DNA from: Planctomycetota bacterium
GTDB lineage: Bacteria; Planctomycetota; JACOTG01
Assembly (NCBI GenBank): GCA_016178505.1
Contig: JACOTG010000005.1
Location: 40,772 to 104,771, forward strand
Direction of reading: 5' to 3'
Length of the DNA stretch: 64,000 nt
The notes beneath the pieces were generated by a model. It had not been told where the DNA came from. It did not search any database and was given only the letters and a program-made list of their open reading frames with translations. This document shows, one piece after another, positions 7,386 through 14,780 of this stretch; position 1 is the first letter of the stretch; each line of letters opens with the position of its first letter. Both the position numbers and the translations under genes were made by a program.

Positions 7386-7898
7386 TCACGGGCCGAGCGT
7401 GATCAGTGGATCTCCGAGGTTGACTCGTGCGTGTTCCGTGACGTGAATCGTGCGCACGTGGCCGTTGCCGTCGGCACGAACTTCGTTCTCCATCTTCATC
7501 GCCTCGATGATCAGGAGGGGCACGCCCGGGGTCACGGGGTCGCCTTCCTGGACCAACACTCGTGACACGATGCCGCTCATCACGCTTGTGATCGTGCGCC
7601 GTTCGTCGCTCGCGGGCTGCTTCACGTCGCGCAGCAGTCGTTCGCGCTCGTTCTCGACGGAAACGCGCGCCGACGTGCCCGCGTCCGCAAACCAAACCCG
7701 CACGGCATCGCTCTCCGGCTCGAGCTTCACGGGATAGGAATGGCCGTCGACGAGCAACGAGAATGTCCGCCGGCTCGTGCCGACGGGGAGGAGATCCGCA
7801 CCCACGACCCGCCCATCCACGGTGACCCGCTCGAATCAGCCGGAGTCCACGATTTCGATCACGACGCTTCGGCCGTCGACGTCGACGTAGTAACGCAT
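7386..7898 (-). CDS. Biotin carboxyl carrier protein, with an in-frame TGA near the N-terminus
   Basis: The C-terminal domain is a biotinyl carrier with the attachment Lys in LLIIEAMKMENEVRADG, so this is the carrier subunit paired with the biotin carboxylase upstream. The natural start appears to be ATG at 7898, overlapping the accC stop (TGATG). The N-terminus MRYYVDVDGRSVVIEIVDSG then meets TGA as codon 21 (7836-7838). The same frame resumes as FERVTVDGRVV, which is typical of the family. Without readthrough, translation could only restart at GTG 7820, leaving 144 residues that still contain the biotin site. This may be a nonsense mutation, a sequence error or real recoding. No carboxyltransferase gene is in the window. 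Confidence 0.75.
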
Positions 7899-9421
7899 CA
7901 CTCGGGCGCCCGGCGACGCATCTGCGATCGACGGCCGAACACGGCCCACGGACTCTCGTCGGCAGCCTTCGCTTCCCGGGCGCGAGCCGCCGGCGAGTGG
8001 TGATCGCGATGTCGCCGCAGCGCCGCGGCGATCGCGGCGGCGAAGCGCTCGTCGTCGCTCACGCCTGCGCCGTTCGACTGGAACAGCGGGAGGAAACCCG
8101 TGTCGTATTCGCCGCGCAGGAATCGGGCGTCGCCGAGGACCCGGACGAGGAGCGGCGCGGTCGTCCGCACGCCGCCGACGTGCAATTCACCGAGAGCCCC
8201 GCGAAGTCTCGTAGCACACGCGTCCCGCGTCTCGGCCCATACGATCACCTTGCCGATCAGCGGATCGTAGAACGGGCTCACCTCGAGCCCCGCGTAGAGT
8301 GCCGAGTCCACTCGAACGTGCGGGCCGCCGGGCAACTCGAGTTCCGTGATCACGCCGATCGAAGGCACGAATCCATTGTCCGGATCCTCGGCGCAGATGC
8401 GCGCCTCCATGGCGTGACCGCGAAATGCGATCGCCTGCTGCGTGAACGGCAAGCGCTCTCCCGCCGCCGCCAGTCGAATCTGCAGTTTCACGAGATCGAT
8501 TCCGGTCACCATCTCGGTGACGGGGTGTTCGACTTGGAGACGCGTGTTCATCTCGAGGAAGAAGAAGCTGCCGGCTCGGTCGACCAAGAACTCGATCGTT
8601 CCGACGTTTTGGTACCCGGCGGCGCGCACGATGGCCACTGCGGCGTCCGTCATCCTGTGGCGAAGCTCGGGGCTGAGCGCGGGAGACGGCGATTCCTCGA
8701 GAATCTTCTGGTGGCGCCGCTGCAGGCTGCACTCGCGCTCACCGAGATGAACGACGCCACCGTGGACGTCGGCCGCGACCTGGACCTCGACGTGGCGGGG
8801 CGACTCGAGGTAGCGCTCCAAGTACAGGGTTCCGTCCGCGAACGCTCTTTCCGCCTCGGAGCGCGCGAGGCGAAATGCCGACGCGAGGTCCTCTTCGCGG
8901 GTCACGACGCGCATTCCCTTTCCGCCTCCTCCGCCCGATGCTTTGAGCACGACGGGGAAGCCGACTTCCCGGGCGCGCGCGGCGAGCTCGGCGTCGGATT
9001 CGAGCGCAACAGTGGCGCCGGGAACGACCGGAGCACCCGACGCGATCACGGTTCGGCGCGCTTCCAGCTTCGAGCCCATGCGCTCGATCGAACGGCTATC
9101 GGGCCCGATGAACGTGATGCCTGCGTCCTCGCACTGGCGCGCAAAGCCGGCATTCTCCGCCAGGAAGCCGTAGCCGGGATGAATGGCGTCGGCACCGGTC
9201 GTTTTCGCCGCAGCGAGGATCTTGTCGATCCGGAGGTAGCTTTCGCCCGGATGCGGCGGCCCGATGGCGACCGCCTCCCGCGCGAGGCGCACGTGGAGCG
9301 CAAGCCGATCCGCCTCGCTGTAGACGGCGACCGCCGGCACGTCGAGTTCACGGCATGCGCGAAGGACGCGCACGGCGATCTCGCCTCGATTGGCGATCAG
9401 GATCTTTCGAAACAAAGACAC
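7898..9421 (-). CDS. accC: Biotin carboxylase subunit of an acyl-CoA carboxylase
   Basis: This 507-residue ATP-grasp enzyme carboxylates biotin on the neighbouring carrier protein using bicarbonate and ATP. Motifs: KILIANRGEIAVRVLRACRE, DAIHPGYGFLAENAGFA, the Gly-rich ATP loop SGGGGGKGMRVV, and the catalytic EMNTRLQVEHPVTEMVTG. The length is slightly above bacterial AccC (~450) because of a C-terminal extension of about 55 residues, as seen in acetyl/propionyl-CoA carboxylase alpha chains before the carrier part. Start is GTG at 9421. A perfect TATAAT (9505-9510) lies ~85 nt upstream. The symbol is by family; the acyl-CoA specificity is unknown. Confidence 0.93.
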   Translation of the reverse strand: MSLFRKILIANRGEIAVRVLRACRELDVPAVAVYSEADRLALHVRLAREAVAIGPPHPGESYLRIDKILAAAKTTGADAIHPGYGFLAENAGFARQCEDAGITFIGPDSRSIERMGSKLEARRTVIASGAPVVPGATVALESDAELAARAREVGFPVVLKASGGGGGKGMRVVTREEDLASAFRLARSEAERAFADGTLYLERYLESPRHVEVQVAADVHGGVVHLGERECSLQRRHQKILEESPSPALSPELRHRMTDAAVAIVRAAGYQNVGTIEFLVDRAGSFFFLEMNTRLQVEHPVTEMVTGIDLVKLQIRLAAAGERLPFTQQAIAFRGHAMEARICAEDPDNGFVPSIGVITELELPGGPHVRVDSALYAGLEVSPFYDPLIGKVIVWAETRDACATRLRGALGELHVGGVRTTAPLLVRVLGDARFLRGEYDTGFLPLFQSNGAGVSDDERFAAAIAAALRRHRDHHSPAARAREAKAADESPWAVFGRRSQMRRRAPE

Positions 9422-9504
9422 CTCGCGTCCATCGGTTCCTCGATCGCGGCCGACAATCGATGTTCCATCGATGGCGATCGCCGCCGCCGCCGATGCGGGC
9501 GGGG

Positions 9505-9510
9505 ATTATA
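9505..9510 (-). promoter_or_regulatory. -10 box of the accC-BCCP operon
   Basis: There is a perfect TATAAT on the minus strand in the divergent region between accC and the radical-SAM-like gene. No convincing -35 box is seen at the right distance, so either an extended context or an activator may be needed. Confidence 0.4.
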
Positions 9511-9548
9511 CCGTGCGAATCGTGCAGACTCGGCTCGACCGGCCTCGA

Positions 9549-9578
9549 TTGACTCGCGTCGCCCTCGAGCCCTATACT
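9549..9578 (+). promoter_or_regulatory. Promoter of the radical-SAM-like gene (leaderless arrangement)
   Basis: TTGACT (9549-9554) and TATACT (9573-9578) are separated by 18 nt, a strong match. The ATG at 9590 is only 11 nt past the -10 box, so the mRNA leader would be about 4-6 nt, with no room for a Shine-Dalgarno. Confidence 0.6.
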
Positions 9579-9589
9579 CCCGCCTCTCC

Positions 9590-10606
9590 ATGCACGACAT
9601 CACCCTTTCGACGCGGTCGTCGATACGAAGCCTCGCTCTTCGTGGCGAGCCCGTGTCCATCGAAGACGCGATGTCCCTGCTCGATGCGGCATCGCTCTTC
9701 GATCTGTTGTCGCTCGGAAGAGACCTTCGAGAACAGCGCCATGGGCGCCGCGTGAGCGCATTCGTCGCCGATCATCCGGCCGCGTGGACCGGACCGTGTC
9801 CGTTCTGCGAGTTCACCGAGCTCGAGGTCGAGGTCGATGCGGCAACGGGAAGCGCGCCCTTGCATCCCTCCGCCGGGCGAGCCTTCCACGCGCCTCACGT
9901 AGCTGACCCGCGACGCGGAATCGCCGCGATCGTGGAGGGGTTCCGAATGCTGCGGTCTTCCACCGGCGAGTGCGAAGTCCAGGCCGTCACGGTGCGAGGC
10001 GTCGCGGCAGCGGCCGCCGTCGACCGATCGCGGCTGGCTGCGGCCTTCGAGCAGCTCCGGGGCGCGGGAGTCGTTCACCTTCGAGGCGGCGCCCCGATCG
10101 ATCCCGCCGCAGCGGATGCAACCGAGGTGTTCGAATGGCATCGCGATGCCCACCGCGCCGGGATCCAAACCGATCTCGGAATCGCGTACGACACCGAGCA
10201 CGTGCGGGGTTTCGTGTCTCTTCTCGACGCCGCACGACGCGAATCCCGCTCGAGCGGGACGGCGTTCGCGTCGATCGTCCCGATTCCCAAGGCAGCGGAT
10301 TCGACGGGCTCCACCGACCTGCGAGCCGTTGCGATCGCTCGACTGATGCTCGACGGCGTAACCCGCGTCGGTGCTTCGTTCCGTGACTTGACCGAGAAGC
10401 TCGCTCCCATGGCTCTCGGCTGCGGCGCCGATTTCTTGGCCGTCGTCGCGTCGCCACGTCCGGCGCCCTCGCCCACAACGGAGCCCGATCCGGCGTTGCT
10501 GGGCGTTCCGATCGACGAACTCCGCCGGCTCGTAGGGGAAGCCAACTTCGAATTGCAACTGGAGCCCCCGGCTCTCACGAAGTCCCTGCGACAAGGTCTA
10601 GGTTGA
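9590..10606 (+). CDS. Degenerate radical-SAM-fold protein related to MqnC/MqnE/CofH
   Basis: The 338-residue protein has the layout of the menaquinone (futalosine) and F420 radical SAM enzymes. The N-terminal helix LRGEPVSIEDAMSLLDAASL is followed by a cluster-loop-like segment, DAHRAGIQTDLGIAYDTEHV (the TIM-barrel strand of that group), and a C-terminal GVTRVGASFRDLTEKLAP. The expected CxxxCxxC is instead WTGPCPFC: the first Cys is Trp66, while Cys70 and Cys73 remain. A normal 4Fe-4S/SAM site is therefore unlikely, and this may be a pseudoenzyme or bind another metal. The relationship is judged by eye and remote. ATG at 9590 fits; the mRNA looks leaderless. Confidence 0.6.
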   Translation: MHDITLSTRSSIRSLALRGEPVSIEDAMSLLDAASLFDLLSLGRDLREQRHGRRVSAFVADHPAAWTGPCPFCEFTELEVEVDAATGSAPLHPSAGRAFHAPHVADPRRGIAAIVEGFRMLRSSTGECEVQAVTVRGVAAAAAVDRSRLAAAFEQLRGAGVVHLRGGAPIDPAAADATEVFEWHRDAHRAGIQTDLGIAYDTEHVRGFVSLLDAARRESRSSGTAFASIVPIPKAADSTGSTDLRAVAIARLMLDGVTRVGASFRDLTEKLAPMALGCGADFLAVVASPRPAPSPTTEPDPALLGVPIDELRRLVGEANFELQLEPPALTKSLRQGLG

Positions 10607-10631
10607 ACCCAAGCGGTTCGACTCCTATAAT
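10603..10631 (+). promoter_or_regulatory. Promoter of the TPR/alpha-CTD gene
   Basis: TTGAAC (10603-10608) and a perfect TATAAT (10626-10631) have 17-nt spacing. It overlaps the stop codon of the preceding gene and drives the TPR/alpha-CTD gene and probably ruvA, with a leader of ~85 nt ending in AGAGGAGG. Confidence 0.7.
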
Positions 10632-10723
10632 CCTGCGTTTTTCGCGACGCTGCCGATCCAGACGAACGACCCGACCGTGACGAGTGGCACCGGTCGTTCC
10701 TGCCCGCACCAGAGGAGGAGTCG

Positions 10724-12091
10724 ATGAGCGACGTGCAAGCGACCGATACGAAGGAGCTACAGGACGAACTGAAGGATCCAAAGGGGCTCGGCTATGCCGA
10801 CGTCCTTCGAATCTGGAAGTCGGCGATCCTGTCCCACCGCGAGCGACGCAAGCTCGAGAAGTTCCTGCAGCCCTATCACGACAAGGCGGCAAAGGGCTCT
10901 CTCGACCGCGATGATTCGCTCGTCTACGGACTGACCCTCTTCGTCATCGGGCGAAGCTTCGATTCCCTCGAGCCTCTCACAGCGAGCCGAGCGAACCGAG
11001 TCGCTGCATTCGCTCTGACTCACGCGTTTCTCGACACCGGCCGAGCTGCGGACGCGCGCGAGACGATCGAGAAGCTGCTGGAGAAGGAAGGCCAAGATCC
11101 AATCCTCTCCTCCGCCTACCGCGCCGCGCTCGAAGCAACCGGCGATCTCGCGAAGCTCGCCGACCAGATCAAGAAGGCTCCGAAGGGCTTCGATCACACG
11201 GCGGAAGGTCTCTACTACCAAGGCTTGTTGCAGGAGGCCGACGGAAACGTCATCGGCGCCGTCTCGCTCTACGAGCAATCGATCGCCGTCGACCCCGAGT
11301 ATCCGCGTGCATTGTTCCGCCTCGCGTACCACTCGGATCGCATGGGAGACGATGATCGCGCCATGGAGTTGTATGAACGGTGCACCGACACCCGCCCGAC
11401 CCACGTGAACGCCTTCCTCAACCTCGGGGTGCTCTACGAGGACGAGGAAGATTACGCGAGTGCCGGCGATTGCTATCGGGCAGTCCTCGACGCGTTTCCC
11501 ACGCACCCCCGCGCCATCCTCTACTTCAAGGATGCCGAGTCTTCGAAGTCGATGCACTACGACGAAGACCAGGAGAAGCGCGAGGACAAGCGCAACCAGA
11601 TCCTCCAGATTCCCGTCACGGACTTCGAGCTGTCGGTTCGAAGCCGAAACTGCCTCGAGAAGATGAAGATTCGCACTTTGGGCGACCTCATCAAGAAGTC
11701 GGAGCCCGAGCTTCTCTCCTACAAGAACTTCGGCGAAACGTCGCTCGCGGAAATCAAAGAGATCCTCGGGAGCAAGGGACTGCACCTCGGCATGGGACGG
11801 GACGAGGACATTCCACTCGACGTCAGCATGCCGCCGGAGCCTCGATTCGCGAAACCGCCGTCACACACGGCGGAAGGCGGTGTTCTGGCTCGGCCGGTGT
11901 CCGACCTCGACCTTTCGATTCGCGCGCGACGGGCGATGGAGAAGCTCGGCCTCGAATCGCTCGGCCAGCTCGTGCAGAAGACCGAGAAGGATCTGCTCGA
12001 GTGCCGCAACTTCGGCGAGACGTCGCTGAAGGAGGTCCGAACGAAGCTCACCCAACTCGGGTTGAAACTCCGGCCTAGCGCGGAGGAATGA
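10724..12091 (+). CDS. TPR protein with two RNA polymerase alpha-CTD-like domains
   Basis: The 455-residue protein begins with about 280 residues of tetratricopeptide helices (for example GLYYQGLLQEADGNVIGAV, VNAFLNLGVLYEDEEDYASA). Two copies of the RpoA C-terminal domain follow, near residues 300-357 and 393-447. Copy 1 (LSVRSRNCLEK, NFGETSLAEIKEIL) keeps the Arg, Asn, Cys, Gly, Ser and Glu that contact DNA in E. coli alpha (R265, N268, C269, G296, S299, E302). Copy 2 keeps the Arg and the NFGETSL turn but has Arg-Ala instead of Asn-Cys. It may bind UP-element DNA or mimic alpha in transcription complexes; that is inference. ATG at 10724 follows AGAGGAGG. ruvA follows 7 nt later. Confidence 0.85.
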   Translation: MSDVQATDTKELQDELKDPKGLGYADVLRIWKSAILSHRERRKLEKFLQPYHDKAAKGSLDRDDSLVYGLTLFVIGRSFDSLEPLTASRANRVAAFALTHAFLDTGRAADARETIEKLLEKEGQDPILSSAYRAALEATGDLAKLADQIKKAPKGFDHTAEGLYYQGLLQEADGNVIGAVSLYEQSIAVDPEYPRALFRLAYHSDRMGDDDRAMELYERCTDTRPTHVNAFLNLGVLYEDEEDYASAGDCYRAVLDAFPTHPRAILYFKDAESSKSMHYDEDQEKREDKRNQILQIPVTDFELSVRSRNCLEKMKIRTLGDLIKKSEPELLSYKNFGETSLAEIKEILGSKGLHLGMGRDEDIPLDVSMPPEPRFAKPPSHTAEGGVLARPVSDLDLSIRARRAMEKLGLESLGQLVQKTEKDLLECRNFGETSLKEVRTKLTQLGLKLRPSAEE

Positions 12092-12098
12092 AGTCGAC

Positions 12099-12689
12099 TT
12101 GTTCGACTTCTTCGAGGGCGAGATCGTCGAGAAGCAGCCGACCTCCGTCGTCCTGAACGTCGATGGAGTCGGCTATCGGTTCACGGTTCCGCTCTCGACG
12201 TCCGAACGGCTCGGTACGGGAGGCCGAGTGCGGCTGCTGGCTCATCTCCACGTGCGAGAGGACGCGATGCGCCTGTACGGCTTCGCGACCGCCGAAGAGA
12301 GAATCCTCTTCGAGGCGTTGATCGGGGTCTCCGGGATCGGGCCCGCGGTCGCCACGGCCGTTCTTTCGGGGATCGGCGTCCAGGACTTCGTGATCGCCGT
12401 CGAAACAAAGGACGAGACCCGCCTGCGACGAATCAAGGGAATCGGCGCCAAGACGGCCCAGCGAATCCTCCTCGAACTCGGCGATTCGCTGCCGGGACTC
12501 GTCGCGCGCGTCCGGCTCGGTCCCTCGGCGAAGAACCGGCCGAAGGAGGATGCCCTCCTCGCGCTCGAGTCGTTGGGGTTCAGCCGAGCGATCGCCGACA
12601 AGGCCGTCGAACGCGCGCTCGGGGAAGCGCCGGCGGACGAGAAGGTCGAGTCGCTCGTGCGGCGGGCGCTCCGATACGCCGCAGGGTGA
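12099..12689 (+). CDS. ruvA: Holliday junction branch migration protein RuvA
   Basis: RuvA (196 residues) binds four-way junctions and loads the RuvB motor. The three domains are visible: the OB-fold start (FFEGEIVEKQPTSVVLNVDG), two helix-hairpin-helix motifs (ALIGVSGIGPAVATAVLSGI and LRRIKGIGAKTAQRILLEL), and the C-terminal RuvB-contact domain (EDALLALESLGFSRAIADKA). The length is normal. The start is a TTG at 12099, 7 nt after the TPR/alpha-CTD gene; no ATG or GTG gives the conserved N-terminus. ruvB and ruvC are not in the window. It converges on mnmG. Confidence 0.93.
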   Translation: MFDFFEGEIVEKQPTSVVLNVDGVGYRFTVPLSTSERLGTGGRVRLLAHLHVREDAMRLYGFATAEERILFEALIGVSGIGPAVATAVLSGIGVQDFVIAVETKDETRLRRIKGIGAKTAQRILLELGDSLPGLVARVRLGPSAKNRPKEDALLALESLGFSRAIADKAVERALGEAPADEKVESLVRRALRYAAG

Positions 12690-12693
12690 TCAC

Positions 12694-13227
12694 TCAGCGG
12701 CGACCGAGGTGGACCAAGAGCAGCGAGAGATCTGCGGGCGAAACGCCGGGAATCCGGGATGCCTGCCCGACCGATTCCGGGCGAACTCGCGACAGCTTCT
12801 CGATCGCTTCGCCGCGCATGTGGCGAATCCGCGAATAATCGAACGAGTCGGGAATGTGAAGCGACTCGAGGCGCTCGACTTTTTCGACCTGCCTTTCCTG
12901 CCGATCGATGTAGCCCTCGTACTTCGCTTCGATCTCCACCTGCTCGCTCACGACCGCAGGTAGATGACGCGCCGCTAGCGCGGGCTCCCGAGCGACGAGA
13001 TCGTTCAGCGTCGTGTCCGGACGACGAAGGCACTGCAGCAACGACCGACCGTCTCGGAACTCGCGGGCAAGCCAAGCAAGGGTCTCGTCGATGAGACGGT
13101 TTTTCTCGGCGAGCGCGTCGAGGGCCGCGCGATCTCGCAGGCCGACGCGATGCCCGTGCGCCAGCAATCGGCGATCGGCGTTGTCGTGGCGCAAGAGGAG
13201 TCGATACTCGGACCGACTCGTGAACAT
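12694..13227 (-). CDS. mnmG: tRNA uridine modification enzyme MnmG, C-terminal part after an in-frame TGA
   Basis: This is the direct in-frame continuation of the upstream mnmG segment after the TGA at 13246-13248. It begins with the family-conserved (EPYR)MFTSRSEYRLLLRHDNAD and continues through the helical C-terminal domain (YEGYIDRQERQVEKVERLE, IPDSFDY). It ends SPADLSLLLVHLGRR, so the C-terminus is complete. ATG 13227 is not a normal start of the family. If the TGA is real and not read through, the tRNA/MnmE-binding C-terminal domain is detached from the FAD domain. Convergent with ruvA, 4 nt away. Confidence 0.8.
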   Translation of the reverse strand: MFTSRSEYRLLLRHDNADRRLLAHGHRVGLRDRAALDALAEKNRLIDETLAWLAREFRDGRSLLQCLRRPDTTLNDLVAREPALAARHLPAVVSEQVEIEAKYEGYIDRQERQVEKVERLESLHIPDSFDYSRIRHMRGEAIEKLSRVRPESVGQASRIPGVSPADLSLLLVHLGRR

Positions 13228-13245
13228 GCGATACGGCTCCGTCGG

Positions 13246-14520
13246 TCACATCGAAACGAGATCGTCGATCAAGACGCCGACGTATGCTTCGTTGCGCCCT
13301 AGAACCAGCGGTTCCTCGGACCGGAGCTTCAGTGCCGCGTTGATTCCCGCCATCAGCCCCTGAGCTGCCGCCTCTTCGTACCCCGACGTGCCGTTGATCT
13401 GCCCCGCGAGATAGAGACCGCGCACGCGCTTCGTTTCGAGCGTGTGATAAAGCTGCGTGGGCACGACGAAGTCGTACTCGACCGCATAGCCGAACCGCAC
13501 GAATTCCGCGCGTTCGAGTCCGGGAATCGTTCGCACGAATCGTTCTTGGACGTCCGCCGGAAGACTCGTTGAAATCCCGTTGCAGTAGATGTCGTCGGTC
13601 TCGAGCCCTTCGGGCTCCAGGAAGATCTGATGGCGCGGCTTGTCCGCAAAGCGAACGACTTTGTCTTCGATCGACGGGCAGTAGCGCGGGCCGATGCCTT
13701 TGATCACGCCCGTGTACATGGGCGACCGGTCGAGTCCCGAGCGGATGATCGCGTGCGTTTCTTCCGATGTGTAGGTGATCCAGCACGCCACCTGGCGCCG
13801 ATCGATCGCATGCGTCGAGAACGAGAACGGTACAGGCGGAACGTCTCCGTGCTGCGGCTCGCACACCGACCAATCGATGCTGTCCCGACGCAGGCGCGGA
13901 GGCGTCCCCGTCTTGAGGCGGCCGACCTCGAATCCGAGCGCCCGAAGCGAATCGGAGAGCGTCTCGGCAGACGGCTCTCCGATTCGGCCGCCGGGCGCGT
14001 TGGACAGGCCGGTGTGGCAAAGCCCCTTGAGGAACGTCCCCGTCGTGAGGATCGTCGCTCGGCTGCGGTACTCGCGACCCGACCTTCCGACGACGCCGAC
14101 GCAGGCCCCATCCTCGACGACGAGGGACGCGGCCACGTCCTCCTTCACGATGACGTCTCGCGTGCTCGTGACGACGCGGCGCATTCTCGCGGAGTAGGCA
14201 TGCTTGTCCGCTTGAGCGCGCGGCGATCGGACGGCCGGGCCCTTGCGGGTGTTCAGCATGCGGAACTGGATCCCGGTCTCGTCGATCGCGAGGGCCATCT
14301 CGCCCCCGAGGGCATCGACCTCTCGCACCAACTGTCCCTTCGCGAGCCCGCCAATCGCGGGATTGCACGACATGCGACCGATCGCGTCCGCTGACATCGT
14401 GAGCACCAGCGTGCGCTGGCCCATCCGGGCTGCCGACAAGGCTGCCTCGATCCCGGCATGGCCCGCTCCCACGACGATGACGTCGACGTCGTCGGGCGGC
14501 GCACTGAACGACGAGCTCAA
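13246..14520 (-). CDS. mnmG: tRNA uridine-5-carboxymethylaminomethyl modification enzyme MnmG, FAD part ending at an in-frame TGA
   Basis: MnmG works with MnmE to install the cmnm5 group on U34 of certain tRNAs. The first 424 residues are typical: the dinucleotide fold [52 protein letters not shown] and [14 protein letters not shown]. The frame ends [11 protein letters not shown] then TGA, exactly where the family reads on as (G)T-E-P-Y-R-M-F; the downstream segment continues in the same frame. The rest of the gene is undamaged, so the stop is recent, a sequence error, or recoded. Start ATG at 14520; promoter at 14604-14632. Confidence 0.85.
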   Translation of the reverse strand: MSSSFSAPPDDVDVIVVGAGHAGIEAALSAARMGQRTLVLTMSADAIGRMSCNPAIGGLAKGQLVREVDALGGEMALAIDETGIQFRMLNTRKGPAVRSPRAQADKHAYSARMRRVVTSTRDVIVKEDVAASLVVEDGACVGVVGRSGREYRSRATILTTGTFLKGLCHTGLSNAPGGRIGEPSAETLSDSLRALGFEVGRLKTGTPPRLRRDSIDWSVCEPQHGDVPPVPFSFSTHAIDRRQVACWITYTSEETHAIIRSGLDRSPMYTGVIKGIGPRYCPSIEDKVVRFADKPRHQIFLEPEGLETDDIYCNGISTSLPADVQERFVRTIPGLERAEFVRFGYAVEYDFVVPTQLYHTLETKRVRGLYLAGQINGTSGYEEAAAQGLMAGINAALKLRSEEPLVLGRNEAYVGVLIDDLVSM

Positions 14521-14603
14521 CTCGAAGCCTCCGATCTGGGATCTCGCGGTGTGGAGCGTCCGATTCGGCCACTCCGTACCGGGCTGGAACGCGACGACGC
14601 GAG

Positions 14604-14632
14604 ATTATCGGGAGGGGATCGACTCGGATCAA
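14604..14632 (-). promoter_or_regulatory. Promoter of mnmG
   Basis: On the minus strand, TTGATC (14627-14632) and GATAAT (14604-14609) have 17-nt spacing, about 85 nt upstream of the mnmG ATG. Confidence 0.5.
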
Positions 14633-14780
14633 GCCGAAGCATCGAGACTGCCGACAAATGGAGGCGGCTCTTCGAGTCCCCGCCCTTTCCCCGGTCGTGA
14701 CGATCACCGGGCGACAGGGTGCAGGTGTCGTCGATCGGACTCCCGGGGTGATGAAGGCGCGCAGGCGCAAACGGTCACGC

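Noticed and set aside
7997..10606. Plus-strand open frame of 869 codons across accC.
   Set aside because: Only its last part, from 9590, is coding; the rest mirrors the biotin carboxylase gene.
7836..13248. Idea that UGA is recoded as Gly genome-wide (as in SR1/Gracilibacteria).
   Set aside because: Many genes here end in TGA, often overlapping the next start (gcvH, phoH, dxs, xseB, purA), so UGA is a normal stop.
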